From JAJYUU01 sp963822955 (GTDB lineage Bacteria > Actinomycetota > Actinomycetes > Streptosporangiales > Streptosporangiaceae), in assembly GCA_963822955.1 (NCBI GenBank), contig CAWGJS010000002.1:1736001-1800000 (forward strand): DNA of 64,000 bases, in the 5' to 3' direction. The notes under the pieces are model-generated. The model made no database searches, was not told where the DNA came from, and saw only the letters and a list, made by a program, of their open reading frames with translations. Of the stretch, positions 40,762 through 50,234 are shown one piece after another (within the stretch, counting starts at the first letter, position 1; every line of letters starts with the position of its first letter). The position numbers were made by a program, and so were the translations under genes.

Positions 40762-41610
40762 ATGCCGCTGTTCTCCAGCCAGCAGAATCAGAGCACGGCA
40801 ACGTGGGAGCCGGAGGCCGCCGACACCCGGCTCGCCCAGACGGCCGGCGCCAGCCCGGCCGGCGTCTTTACCTCCGACCTGTCAGTGTCGGAGTACGTTC
40901 TGCTGGGCGAGGCCGGCTTCGAGCCACTGGGTTTCGTCATCGGCTCGTCGATCTACCACGTCGGACTGCAGGTTGGCCGCTGGAGCCAGAACCAGGAGCT
41001 TCAGGTCCTCACTCAGGCCATGTACAACGCGCGAGAGCTTGCGATGACCAGGATGCGCTCCGAGGCCGACCACCTCGGCGCCGACGGCATCGTCGGCGTG
41101 GATCTGCGGATGCAGATGTACGCATGGGGCCAGGGCTGCCTGGAGTTCGTCGCGACCGGCACCGCGGTCCGTCATCTGGCCGGCACAGGCGCGCACCGCG
41201 CGCCCGACGGCCGCGCGTTCACCTCTGACCTGTCCGCACAGGACTTCTTCCGGCTGCTCGCGGCCGGCGCGGTGCCGGTGGCGTTCGTGCTCGGCACCTG
41301 CGTCTACCACATCGCTCATCAGAGCGCGATGCAGGCGCTGCGCCAGACCGGGCAGAATCAGGAGATGATCCAGTTCACCCAGGGCGTTTACGAGGCGCGC
41401 GAGCTCGCGCTCACCAGGATGCAGGTCGAGGCCACGCAGGCCCAGTCGTCTGGCATCGTCGGGGTGACGGTTGAGGTGAAGAACCATGTCTGGGGCGAGC
41501 ACGCCACCGAGTTCCTTGCCACCGGCACCGCGATCCGGAGGCTCAGCGACGAGCACCGGCTGCCGGAGACCTCGCCGAAGCCCACGTTCACCCTCGGACT
41601 GGACGCCTGA
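40762..41610 (+). CDS. Tandem YbjQ-like (heavy-metal-binding-domain) protein
   Basis: 282 residues from ATG 40762, after GAGGAGG. Two similar YbjQ-type units follow each other: unit 1 about 35-140 (FTSDLSVSEYVLLGEAG, IYHVGLQ, ARELAMTRMRSEA, GIVGVDL, FVATGTAVR) and unit 2 about 150-255 (FTSDLSAQDFFRLLAAG, VYHIAHQ, ARELALTRMQVEA, GIVGVTV, FLATGTAIR). YbjQ proteins assemble into pentamer-like rings and have no proven activity despite the Pfam name. No cysteine clusters are seen. The duplication probably allows an asymmetric ring. Confidence 0.85.
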   Translation: MPLFSSQQNQSTATWEPEAADTRLAQTAGASPAGVFTSDLSVSEYVLLGEAGFEPLGFVIGSSIYHVGLQVGRWSQNQELQVLTQAMYNARELAMTRMRSEADHLGADGIVGVDLRMQMYAWGQGCLEFVATGTAVRHLAGTGAHRAPDGRAFTSDLSAQDFFRLLAAGAVPVAFVLGTCVYHIAHQSAMQALRQTGQNQEMIQFTQGVYEARELALTRMQVEATQAQSSGIVGVTVEVKNHVWGEHATEFLATGTAIRRLSDEHRLPETSPKPTFTLGLDA

Positions 41611-41664
41611 CCGCCCCGTCGCTGACAACTCCGGCACCTGCCACTATGACGCCGGATAGGTCTG

Positions 41665-43185
41665 CTAATGCGGCGATGCCGGCAGGAGCGGCGGCGCGCC
41701 GATCGTGCAGTTGATGGGCGCTTCTGGCTCCGGTGCCGGGCCGCCGGCCGGGCGCAGCACGTTGTTGTCGATCAAGGTTGCCGCGAGCACCGCGGCAATC
41801 AGCAGTGTGAGCGCGCAGATTATCGTCGCCAGATCGAATCCGTGATTGAAACGCGCTGGCTGGCGGTAGCTCGCAGCACCCAGGCCGACGGCCGCCGGGA
41901 GCGCAGCGACCGCGACCAGACTCGCGGCCCGTGCGACGGCATTGTTCACGCCGCTGGCCACCCCGGCGTGGCGGACATCCGCGCTGGCCAGAACGGTCGC
42001 GGTAAGCGGCGCAACGGTCAGGGTCAGGCCGAGGCCGAAGATGACGACGGCAGGAAGAACGTCGGTGAGGTAGTCGGCCCGTGGTCCGATCCGCGTCATC
42101 AGGGCCATTCCGATCGCGAGACCGGTGATGCCGATTGTCAGCAGCCAGCGGGGCCCGAACCGTTGCGCGAGCCTGCCCGAGCGCGCGGACAGGGCCAGCA
42201 TCAGCACCGTCACCGGCAGGAGCGCTGAGCCAGCCTTGAGCGGCGAGAACCCTGCGACGACCTGCAGCTGCAGCACCAGCAGGAACAGCAGCCCGCCGAA
42301 GGCACCGTAAACGAGGAACGTCACGATGTTGATCGCCGTGAACTGCCGGGACGCGAACACGTCGAGCGGCAGCATCGGGGGGACCTTCTCCGGCGCTCGC
42401 GTCCGGCGGCGCTCGATCACGATGAACCCGGCTGCTGCCGCGATACCGGCAATCGCCGCTACGGCGACGGCGACGTGCTGGGACGGATCCGCCGACTCGA
42501 TCAGCGCGTACGTAATGCCGGCCAGCGCAAGCGCCGTGAGGACGGCACCGGCGACGTCGAACCGCCCGCGGGCCGCGTCGTCCTTCGTCTCGGGGACGTG
42601 CCGAACCGTCACGGCAACGACGATGACTGCCAGCGGGAGGTTCAGCAGGAAGACCCAGCGCCAGCCGGCTGTCTGGACGAGCCAGCCCCCGAGGATCGGG
42701 CCGATCGCTGAAGCGACTCCTCCGAGGCCAGACCAGGCGCCAACAGCCTGCGGCCGGTCGTCGGGAGCGAAGGTCGCCTGGATGATCGCGAGTGAACCGG
42801 GCGTAAGCAGCGCTCCGCCGACACCCTGCAGTACTCGTGCGCCGATCAGCACGCCGATATCGGGTGCAAGTCCGCACAGCGCTGAGGCCAGCGCGAACCA
42901 GACCACGCCGATCACGAACACCTTGCGGCGCCCGAGCCGGTCGCCGAGCGAGCCACCGAGCAGGATCAGCCCCGCTAGGGTGAGCGTGTAGGCGGTGACT
43001 GTCCACTGCAGGCCGCCCAGCGACGCGTGCAGGTGCCGCCCGATCGTGGGCAATGCGACGTTGACGACGGTCGAGTCGAGCATCACCATCGCGCTGCCAA
43101 GGACGGTTGCCGCGAGCACCCAGCGACCCTTGGTACTCCCTGTCCGCAACTGCGGAATCTGCGCGATAACCTCGCCGTCGCTCAT
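41665..43185 (-). CDS. MFS drug exporter, DHA2/EmrB type
   Basis: 506 residues with about 14 membrane segments. MVMLDSTVVNVALPTIGRHL is the typical first helix, GGSLGDRLGRRKVFVIGV motif A, LQGVGGALLTPGSLAIIQATF motif B, and GPILGGWLVQTAGWRWVFLLNLP motif C. It is an EmrB/QacA-like proton antiporter for drugs or small metabolites. The C-terminal tail is P/A-rich. It converges with the tandem YbjQ gene; no regulator gene adjoins it. A very long alternative frame on the same strand is a shadow. Confidence 0.92.
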   Translation of the reverse strand: MSDGEVIAQIPQLRTGSTKGRWVLAATVLGSAMVMLDSTVVNVALPTIGRHLHASLGGLQWTVTAYTLTLAGLILLGGSLGDRLGRRKVFVIGVVWFALASALCGLAPDIGVLIGARVLQGVGGALLTPGSLAIIQATFAPDDRPQAVGAWSGLGGVASAIGPILGGWLVQTAGWRWVFLLNLPLAVIVVAVTVRHVPETKDDAARGRFDVAGAVLTALALAGITYALIESADPSQHVAVAVAAIAGIAAAAGFIVIERRRTRAPEKVPPMLPLDVFASRQFTAINIVTFLVYGAFGGLLFLLVLQLQVVAGFSPLKAGSALLPVTVLMLALSARSGRLAQRFGPRWLLTIGITGLAIGMALMTRIGPRADYLTDVLPAVVIFGLGLTLTVAPLTATVLASADVRHAGVASGVNNAVARAASLVAVAALPAAVGLGAASYRQPARFNHGFDLATIICALTLLIAAVLAATLIDNNVLRPAGGPAPEPEAPINCTIGAPPLLPASPH

Positions 43186-43319
43186 CTGGCGATCTTCTCA
43201 TCAGAACCGGCAGCTGGCGTAGACCTCGCGGCCTGCCGGTCGACGACAGCGATCGCCCGCGGGTCAGGTAACCCGCGGGCGATCCTGAGGAGCGGCTCGC
43301 GGCCGCATCCGGTCTGGTC

Positions 43320-44459
43320 CTAGCGTCGGCTGCCCGGCGGGCTGGCTGGTCCCCTGCCCTCGCCGGGCTCGCCTGGCCCGGCAGAACCAGGCCCGGCTGG
43401 GCCGGCCTGCCCGGCCGGCCCAGCCGATCCGGCAGGTGGCTCCGGCTGGGCGCTGGTGGCCCCAGCGCTGCCCGCGCCGGTACCGGACACCACCCGCGTC
43501 GTCCCGGGTGGCATTTCTCTGGTTGTGGCGGCAGCCGGGCCCGTGGCGGCCACATCCGCCTCGTCGGCTGCGGACATCGTCATGGTGTGCTCAGCCCTGA
43601 GGTCGCCGACGGCCTTGGACGGCGCCACGCCAACCTGGTGGAACAGCACGAAGATGCCAGCTGCCAGGATCGCTCCGACCAGCGGTGCGATGAGGAACAG
43701 CCAGAGCTGGCTGAACCACGCGCCACCGACAACGATCGCCGGGCCGAAGCTCCGGGCCGGGTTCACCGATGCGCCGTCGATCGGGATGCCCATGATGTTG
43801 ACAAGAGCCAGCGCGAACCCGATCACTAGCCCAGCAACCGGCGCACTGGCTCCCTTGCGGGTCGCGCTCAGCACCACGAGCACGAACGTGGCAGTGATGA
43901 TCACCTCGATCAGGAAGGCGCCGCCTGCCGACGCGTGCAGCAACGACAGCGAGCCATAGCCGTTTGCGCCAAGCCCGATCCTGGGCCTGACATAGAACGG
44001 CGAGCTATGCATGACCCACAGCAGAAGCAGGGCGCCCAGCAGGCCGCCGATCAGCTGAGATACCCAGTAGCCGACGAGATCGATCACGTTCATCCGCCGG
44101 GCCAGGAAGGCACCGAGGGTCACGGCTGGATTGACGTGACAACCGGATATCGGACCGATCACCGCCACCAGGCCGGTGAGGACCAGGCCGAAGGTGAGGC
44201 CAGTCAGCAGGATTCCTGCTGCCACGCTGCTGCCGAAGGCACGGAAGCCAAAGGTGACGGTCGCCATGCCAGCGCCAAAGAACACGAGCAGCGCCGTGCC
44301 GAGCAGTTCGGCGCTGTACCTGCGCGCCATACTCGCGTCGATCGTGACAGAGCCGGAATCGGGCCCCGAGGCCCCGAAACCAAGTCTCTTGCGTCCGGAG
44401 CCGGGCTCTACTTGCTCGGAGCGCGTTTCCGCCTCCGTGCCCGCCGACCTGAGCGCCAT
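43320..44459 (-). CDS. Aquaporin (MIP family) with glycine/proline-rich C-terminal tail
   Basis: 379 residues from ATG 44459, which has GGGGGTGG upstream; a GTG at 44525 has none. The channel core has six helices and both NPA boxes (SGCHVNPAVTLGAF and GASVNPARSFGPAIV). It conducts water or small neutral solutes. Unusual parts are a 45-residue soluble N-terminus and, after residue about 290, an 85-residue tail that ends in a collagen-like stretch (GPAGQAGPAGPGSAGPGEPGEG). This cytoplasmic tail could gate the channel or bind partners, but that is speculation. Confidence 0.88.
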   Translation of the reverse strand: MALRSAGTEAETRSEQVEPGSGRKRLGFGASGPDSGSVTIDASMARRYSAELLGTALLVFFGAGMATVTFGFRAFGSSVAAGILLTGLTFGLVLTGLVAVIGPISGCHVNPAVTLGAFLARRMNVIDLVGYWVSQLIGGLLGALLLLWVMHSSPFYVRPRIGLGANGYGSLSLLHASAGGAFLIEVIITATFVLVVLSATRKGASAPVAGLVIGFALALVNIMGIPIDGASVNPARSFGPAIVVGGAWFSQLWLFLIAPLVGAILAAGIFVLFHQVGVAPSKAVGDLRAEHTMTMSAADEADVAATGPAAATTREMPPGTTRVVSGTGAGSAGATSAQPEPPAGSAGPAGQAGPAGPGSAGPGEPGEGRGPASPPGSRR

Positions 44460-44808
44460 GTGCCACCCCCAGTTCGCATCGTCCGGGGCCTTTACCTGAC
44501 TGGTATTCCCACTGGCGGTAGCCACAAAGCTACGTATCGTGGCCGAACCCCCTCGGCGTTTGGCAAGCGCGTCGGGCCACGAGGCTCACGCTCAGATACC
44601 TAGGCTCACTTTGTATTAGTCTCGAACGCCCAAATAGCCATAGAACCTATGCCAAAGCGACTGAGATCGTTACAAAGACAGGCTAGGTATAGGAACAAAG
44701 GTTACTTACCGCTCACTTAGTGGCGGCGCAGCGGCGAAACCGCGCCGCTGATGAGGCCGCCTGCGCTGTGGCTCGGACGGTCGATGGCCAGGCGTACGAG
44801 CAGGCTGC
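44460..44808. other. 349-base intergenic region, relatively AT-rich
   Basis: No coding frame is credible. The region holds a likely promoter for the aquaporin on the minus strand, a pair of inverted ATACCTAG / CTAGGTAT octamers (44596-44603, 44683-44690) and the hairpin listed separately. The stretch 44600-44720 is clearly lower in GC than its surroundings. Confidence 0.5.
44729..44750 (-). terminator. Hairpin terminator after the glutamate-cysteine ligase gene
   Basis: CAGCGGCG (44729-44736) and CGCCGCTG (44743-44750) form a perfect 8-bp stem with a 6-base loop, 58 bases beyond the stop of the leftward ligase gene. No T-tract. Confidence 0.55.
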
Positions 44809-46285
44809 CTACAGACCGGGCCAGGCATGGACAGGCTGATTAGTCGCTATTCGCTCGATATAGCCCTGCGTCATACGGCGGAGCGCTGCACGTCGGTCGG
44901 CCCGGCCCCGCTCAAGGCCGCGCACGGCCTCGACCTGCCACGTGGCACCGGTGCGTCCGGTGAGGCAACGCTGCTCGATGATCCCGAGCAAGCGGTCGGC
45001 GTCGTGCGAGTCGACGCCCCACCGGCGCAGCCCTTCCCACGCTTGCGGCAGCAGCCGGCGCAGGGTGAGCTCGGTAACCGGCGCCTCGCCGATTCCCGGC
45101 CAGTAGACGCGTGCCTCGATTCCGTGCCGCGAACCTTCCGCCAGGTTGTCCGCGGCAGCCGCAAACGACATCTGGGTCCACACCGGACGCTCGGTCTCGG
45201 CGAGCGCTCTGATGAGCCCGTAGTAGAAAGCCGCATTTGCTACGACGTCGGCGACAGTCGGCCCGGCGGGCAGCACCCTGTTCTCCACCCGCAGGTGCGG
45301 CCGGCCGTCCTCGACCGCGTAGACGGGCCTGTTCCAGCGGTACACCGTCCCGTTGTGCAGGGTGAGCTCGGCGAGCTGGGGCGCTTCCCCGCTATCCAGC
45401 GCGGCCGCCGGGTCCTCATCCTCACGCAGCGGGAGCAGCGCCGGAAAATAGCGAAGATTCTCCTCAAACAAGTCAAAGACGGAGGTAATCCACCGTTCGC
45501 CGAACCACACTCGCGGCCGCACGCCCTGCTGCTGCAGCTCTTCCGGCCTGGTGTCTGTGACCTGCTGGAACAGCGGAATCCTGGTCTCCCGCCAGAGTTC
45601 GCGGCCGAAGAGGTATGGCGAGTTAGCCGCCAGCGCAACCTGGATGCCGGCCACGGCCTGGGCCGCATTCCAGTAGCTGCCGAAAGCTTCCGGGCTGACC
45701 TGAAGGTGGAACTGAACGCTCGTGCAGGCGGCCTCGGGCATGATCGTGTCGACGTGCGTCAGCAGCCGCTCCGTGCCGTCAATGCAAATCCGCATGTCCT
45801 CGCCGCGGGCCGCGATCATCTGCTCGTTCAGCAGCCGGTACCGCGGGTTCGCCGACATCGCCTCGTCGGTGACGTCAGACTGCCGCAGCGATGGCAGGAT
45901 GCCGACCATCACCAGCCGGGCTGCCGGTCTCCTCAGACCGCGCGGCGGCGCGCGTCAGCTTCCCCTGCAGGTCACGTTCGAGGGTGCTGAGCGCGTCGCG
46001 ACCGAGCTGCCGGGGCGGCAGGTTGAGCTCCAGATTGAAGCGGCCGAGCTCGCTGGCAAAGCTGGGATCGCCGATGGCCGCCAGCACCTTGGTGTTCGTC
46101 ATGGTCGGCATCCCGTCCGCGTCGACCAGGTACAACTCGACCTCCACGCCCATCTGCCGTGTCTCGGTGTCGAACCGGGACTCCCGCAGCATCCGGGCGA
46201 AAACGTCAAGGCATTGACGGACCTTCTCCCGGTAAGCGCGCCGATCTTGCTGACTAACAGTGATGGACGGGACATCCCTGCCCAT
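44809..46285 (-). pseudogene. Glutamate-cysteine ligase (GCS2-type), single-base frameshift
   Basis: The N-terminal part starts at ATG 46285 after GGAGGGG (MGRDVPSITVSQQDRRAYREKV, GVEVELYLVDADG, RFNLELNLPPRQLG) and runs to about 45920. The rest continues in another frame from RLVMVGILPSLR through SANPRYRLLNEQM, EAACTSVQFHLQVSP, FGRELWRETRIPLF, LPAGPTVADVVANAAFYYGLI and WGVDSHDADRLLGIIEQR. One extra base in the CCC run (plus-strand GGG 45918-45920) separates them. Without it the gene is 492 codons, normal for this family. It would ligate glutamate and cysteine. Truncation, sequencing error or recoding cannot be told apart here. Confidence 0.8.
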
Positions 46286-46420
46286 AAATGACCCCTCCAA
46301 CTGCGTCCTGGGCGGGGGACTCGGTTCCACATTCGCACGTAACAGTGCGCCTGACCAGGTGTGTCCGGGTCTCGTCGTGAATAAGCACGAAGCGAGGCTG
46401 CTGCACGCCTGATGAAACCT

Positions 46421-46426
46421 ATTATA
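46421..46426 (-). promoter_or_regulatory. Candidate -10 box (TATAAT) for the ligase gene
   Basis: Read on the minus strand, ATTATA at 46421-46426 is TATAAT, within an AT-rich patch rare in this window, about 136 bases before ATG 46285. No convincing -35 is seen. Confidence 0.35.
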
Positions 46427-46563
46427 ATAACCGGATTAGTAAGAATCCCTCGTCGGAGTTCTCTACCGCAGGTCAGCCAGAACTGGCTCTGAGGGGGTGA
46501 GATGGCGCCCGAAGCAGGAACAGCTGCAGGCCCGAGCGGATGCGCGCCCTTGGTCAGCGAAAG

Positions 46564-47613
46564 CTATGCCCAGGCGGCCGCGATCAGGCCCGAGGTGAGC
46601 TCGCGCGGCGTGTTGCCCAAGTGGGACACGTACAGCGCCTTGCCCGCGAGGTACAGCAGCCACTTGCCGTCAGCGCTGGCGTCCAGGCTGACGTGGTCGA
46701 GGTTGGGGTACCCGATCGCGACCTGGTGGACGAGGGCCCCGGCCGTGCTGACCTCCCACATCAGGCGCGACGTATTGCGAACCGGAACGCCAGCGCAGCA
46801 GGCGCGGCTCACGAACAGGTTGCCGTCTGGCAGGAAGACGCCCTCACGAAGATAACTGTCCTGTGCGCTAGGGCTACCGGTCGTCGGCACATCCGCGGTG
46901 CCCGGTCCGGACAAGTAGTACTTCGCCTGGGACGTGTCGACGATCACCAGCGCCCAGCCCTCGTTGTCCTCCACCGACAGGGCGGAGACGGCAAGGTGGT
47001 CATTGTCGGCCGACCACGACAGGTGCGAGATCGGCGCGGGCAGTCCGCTGTCCTGGCCGGATGGCACCATCGCCAGAGACGTGGTCGAGCCTGAGCTGAG
47101 CGTGCGGATGTCAAGGTGGTACAAGGGCACCAGGTCTGAGTTGGCCGGCAGGCAGCCCGTGGTGAGGCTGGGCTGCTCGGCATAGGCGAGCTTCGTGCCG
47201 TCCGGGCTGACGGCTGGCAGGCTGCCGGCGGCTATCACCGCCGCAGTCCCGCCCGCGACCGGAATTGACTCGACCGAGTTTGAGCAGCCATGCCTGACTG
47301 CGAAGTACACCATCCCGGTGCTGGACACCGAGATCTCGTCGCCGATTACATGCGATGGCACCAGCGTCTGCGAGACAGTGCCGGTCGCCGGATCCAGCGT
47401 GACGAGTGCGCCTTTCTTCGTCACCGCCACGATCGCGGGCGAGGTCACCGTCGCGGCGCCGGCCGGCGTACTTGCCGAGGCCGATGTGCTCTGGATGACC
47501 GTGACCGTCGGCGCCGGGGACGGCGAGCCGCCCCCGCAGGCGGTCAGCCCGGCCGCCACGGTCACTGCACCAACGAACAGGCCAGCGAATCTGAAGGCAG
47601 GCATCTGGGGCAC
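46564..47613 (-). CDS. Lipoprotein with WD40/TolB-like beta-propeller
   Basis: 349 residues. A signal sequence ends in the lipobox GLTAC, followed by a Ser/Thr/Pro linker. The rest has repeating blade-like strands: IVAVTKKGALVTLDPATG, SLPAVSPDGTKLAYAEQ, ISHLSWSADNDHLAVSAL, SLDASADGKWLLYLAGKALYVSHLG. The SPDGTKLAY-type motif is characteristic of TolB/PD40 propellers. It should be anchored on the cell surface with a scaffold or sensor role. It is divergent from another propeller protein gene at 47788, with which it shares a 174-base promoter region. Confidence 0.75.
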   Translation of the reverse strand: MPQMPAFRFAGLFVGAVTVAAGLTACGGGSPSPAPTVTVIQSTSASASTPAGAATVTSPAIVAVTKKGALVTLDPATGTVSQTLVPSHVIGDEISVSSTGMVYFAVRHGCSNSVESIPVAGGTAAVIAAGSLPAVSPDGTKLAYAEQPSLTTGCLPANSDLVPLYHLDIRTLSSGSTTSLAMVPSGQDSGLPAPISHLSWSADNDHLAVSALSVEDNEGWALVIVDTSQAKYYLSGPGTADVPTTGSPSAQDSYLREGVFLPDGNLFVSRACCAGVPVRNTSRLMWEVSTAGALVHQVAIGYPNLDHVSLDASADGKWLLYLAGKALYVSHLGNTPRELTSGLIAAAWA

Positions 47614-47787
47614 TCCACCTTGGGCTCAGCAATACTTACCGGCGCGCGAGGCCGTTACCAACAGCAAAGAGGAAAGCGGTCACGATCGTGGCAGCGCCTG
47701 GAAGCGCTCGGCAATAGCTATCCGCAAATGTGCGCGAACCGTAAGCACCCGCTGGCGACGGACAAGCAGCCGCAGCCATGATGAAGT

Positions 47788-48972
47788 GTGCATCCACCGT
47801 ACGGTGACGGCTCCGGCCAGGACACCTACGACGAGGTCGTGCAGTTCGGCAAGGACCGTTCACCTGGCGGCCGCTGGCTGCCTCGCATCGCGCTGGCGTG
47901 CCTCGTCCTTGCCGCGATCATCGCGCTCGTCGTGCGCGGCGCTGGTCATCAGTCCCGGCCTGCCGCCAGGACTCCGCCGCCCCCGGCCATTCGCGTCATC
48001 ACGGTCGGCCACCGGCTGCTCGGCGTGACCGCGGGCTGGGAGCTGTTCGCCAGGGGGCCTGACGACCTGATACGAGTGCAGCTGGCCCAGGGCAAGATCT
48101 TGGTCACCTACGTGCCGTCATTGGAGTCGGCGGACCCGAATGTGGCCTTCCTGATCGGACCGCATGAGGTGCTCATCAGGTCGACCGACCTCGTGCCCGG
48201 ATACGTCGTGCCTGACGGCGCCCAGGCCCGGCCGCTACCTGGATCGCTGGCCGACGGCGGTCCGCTAGTTCCTGGTCCGGCGCGCGCCCAAGCCGGGTGG
48301 GTCATGACCGGCTTGCCGGGCTACCCGGCGCTGTCCCTGATTTCGCTGAGCGGTCGCCTGTCGGGACCGACGATCCGGTTCCCGCCAGGCGGTCCGCAGC
48401 TGCCCGCAACCGCAGTCTCGGACGGCCGGGGATACGTCCTGGTGGACACCGGGAGCTCCAGCGCCTACGACGCCGGGCCAGGCTGGGACCGAGTAGTTCC
48501 CGGCACGGTGATCGCCGTCGGGCCTGCTGCGTGGCTCGTGGTCACCTGCGACGCGCGGAACCAGCGCTGCCGCAACGCGGTCGTGGACACATCCGACGGC
48601 GCCCGCCGGCGTCTGCCCGGTCCGGCCGCAGGTTTCCCGTATACGTTCCAGTGGCCGCCGACCGGCGTGATCGCGCCCGATGGCAGCACCGCCGCCGTCG
48701 CGGAAAGCAGCCGCCTTGGTCAGCTGACTGTTCACCTGATCAACCTGCACACCGGCGCCGGGCGCCGCATTAAGATCCCGCTCGGCGCCGACCTCGGGAG
48801 CCCCCTCGGCGCAGACCTCAGTGATCAGTCGATGGTGTGGTCGCCAGACAGCCGCTGGCTCTTCGTGGCCGCTGCCGATGGCAAGCTCGTGGCGGTCGAC
48901 GCCAGCACGGGCAAGGCCGAGCGCCTGCCGGTATCGCTTCCGGCCGTCACTCAGGTTGCTATCCGCACGTAA
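47788..48972 (+). CDS. Membrane-anchored beta-propeller-like protein
   Basis: 394 residues; GTG 47788 is used, without a strong ribosome site. A short cytoplasmic segment and one membrane helix (about 31-50) precede a large extracytoplasmic domain of blade-like strands: ALSLISLSGRLSGPTIRF, VIAPDGSTAAVAESS, MVWSPDSRWLFVAAADGKLVAVDASTGKA. The SPDSRWLFVA motif indicates a PD40/WD40-like propeller. No enzymatic residues are visible. Its divergence from a propeller lipoprotein suggests the two may work together at the cell surface. Confidence 0.68.
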   Translation: MHPPYGDGSGQDTYDEVVQFGKDRSPGGRWLPRIALACLVLAAIIALVVRGAGHQSRPAARTPPPPAIRVITVGHRLLGVTAGWELFARGPDDLIRVQLAQGKILVTYVPSLESADPNVAFLIGPHEVLIRSTDLVPGYVVPDGAQARPLPGSLADGGPLVPGPARAQAGWVMTGLPGYPALSLISLSGRLSGPTIRFPPGGPQLPATAVSDGRGYVLVDTGSSSAYDAGPGWDRVVPGTVIAVGPAAWLVVTCDARNQRCRNAVVDTSDGARRRLPGPAAGFPYTFQWPPTGVIAPDGSTAAVAESSRLGQLTVHLINLHTGAGRRIKIPLGADLGSPLGADLSDQSMVWSPDSRWLFVAAADGKLVAVDASTGKAERLPVSLPAVTQVAIRT

Positions 48973-48973
48973 C

Positions 48974-50146
48974 TCAGCCGTGCGTGGCACGCTCGCCGGG
49001 CAGCGCGGCCGCCATCCGGTGCACCGCTTCGGCCACCAGCTCCGGCGAGGTGCCGATGTTCAGCCGGGCGAAGCCGCTGCCCTGGCTGCCGAAGTCGGGA
49101 CCGGGACTGAGCGCGACCCGGCCCGCAGCCAGGAACGCAGCGGCAGGGTCGGCGCCGAGGCCGATGTCGCGGCAGTCAAGCCAGGCCAGGAAGCTCGCCT
49201 GAGGGCGCCGGTACCGGACGCCCGGCAGATACTGCGCGAGCAGGTCCGCTAGCACCCTCGCGTTCTCGTCGATCTGGGCGACGGCGGCGTCGAGCCAGGA
49301 CCGGCCGCGCCGCAGTGCGCCTATCGTCGCGTGCACGCCGAGATGTGAGGCGAGCAGCGCGTCCCAGCGCAGCCTCAGGATGGTCGCGGACTCCGCGTCA
49401 CCGGCGACGGCAAGACCGCACTTCACGCCGGGGATGTTCCAGCCTTTCGTAGCTGACGTGAAAATGACGGCCCGGCGGGCGGCCGGATGCTCGAGCGTGT
49501 GGAACGGCACGTGCCTGGCACCCGGCAGCACCAGCGGCGCGTGGATCTCGTCGACGAGCAGCGGCACGCCCCGGCGGTCGCACAAGCCGGCGACAGCGGT
49601 CAGCTGCTCGGCCGACCAGACGCGCCCGAGTGGATTATGCGGATTGCAGAGCAGGTAAGCGCCGGTCCCCGGCAGCGTGAGCGCGCGATCTATGGCCTCC
49701 AGATCGAGGTCGTAGCTGCCATCGGGGCCAGCGGCCAGCGGCGCCTCGACCACTTGCCGGCCAGCGAGCTCGAGCCGGAAGAAGAACGGCGCGTACACCG
49801 GCGGGTTGATCACGACGCCTCCGCCTGCCGGAACGAGCGCCTGGACGACCTCGATGATGCCGGTCATGACGTCCGGGATGGCGAAGACGAGATCAGGATC
49901 GGGCGACCATCCGCCAAGCCGGTCGGCCGCGAACTCGGCGAACGCCTCGCCCATCTCGCCCTTGTGCGGGTAGCCCAGGTCACCAGCGTCGAGCGCGGCC
50001 CTGATGGCGTCCTTGACCGCGTCGGCCGGATCGAAATCCATCTCGGCAACGAAAGCAGGCAGGACGTCGGGCGGATAGGTCCGCCACTTATGACTCGTGC
50101 GCTTATGCAGGCTCGCCAGCGAGCAGTCGCCGAGAACGGGATCCAC
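48974..50146 (-). CDS. MalY/PatB-type aminotransferase (putative C-S beta-lyase)
   Basis: 390 residues from GTG 50146, which fits the family N-terminus (SLASLHKRTSHKWRTYPPDVLPAFVAEMDF); a TTG at 50254 inside the upstream gene would add an unlikely extension. PLP fold features are INPPVYAPFF, LLCNPHNPLGRVW, VPLLVDEIHAPLVL and the Schiff-base lysine in FTSATKGWNIPG. FARLNIGTSP holds the carboxylate-binding arginine. The subgroup includes cystathionine beta-lyases and regulators of maltose genes. It follows the TetR gene by 88 bases in the same direction and may be in the exporter operon. Confidence 0.85.
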   Translation of the reverse strand: MDPVLGDCSLASLHKRTSHKWRTYPPDVLPAFVAEMDFDPADAVKDAIRAALDAGDLGYPHKGEMGEAFAEFAADRLGGWSPDPDLVFAIPDVMTGIIEVVQALVPAGGGVVINPPVYAPFFFRLELAGRQVVEAPLAAGPDGSYDLDLEAIDRALTLPGTGAYLLCNPHNPLGRVWSAEQLTAVAGLCDRRGVPLLVDEIHAPLVLPGARHVPFHTLEHPAARRAVIFTSATKGWNIPGVKCGLAVAGDAESATILRLRWDALLASHLGVHATIGALRRGRSWLDAAVAQIDENARVLADLLAQYLPGVRYRRPQASFLAWLDCRDIGLGADPAAAFLAAGRVALSPGPDFGSQGSGFARLNIGTSPELVAEAVHRMAAALPGERATHG

Positions 50147-50234
50147 CCTGCGGATGGTAATGCGCCATACTGCGATTTCGCGCGTGCCTGCCGCAGACGG
50201 GCGGCTGCAGCCGAGCAGACCTCGTTCCCGTGGC

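Noticed and set aside
41588..43555. A 655-codon open frame on the minus strand
   Set aside because: It is a shadow of the MFS gene (41665-43185) and part of the aquaporin gene in another frame; the translation is R/A/G-rich with no domain.
44596..44690. ATACCTAG / CTAGGTAT inverted octamers as a mobile-element boundary
   Set aside because: They are short, 79 bases apart and in AT-richer DNA where chance matches are more likely; mentioned only as part of the intergenic description.
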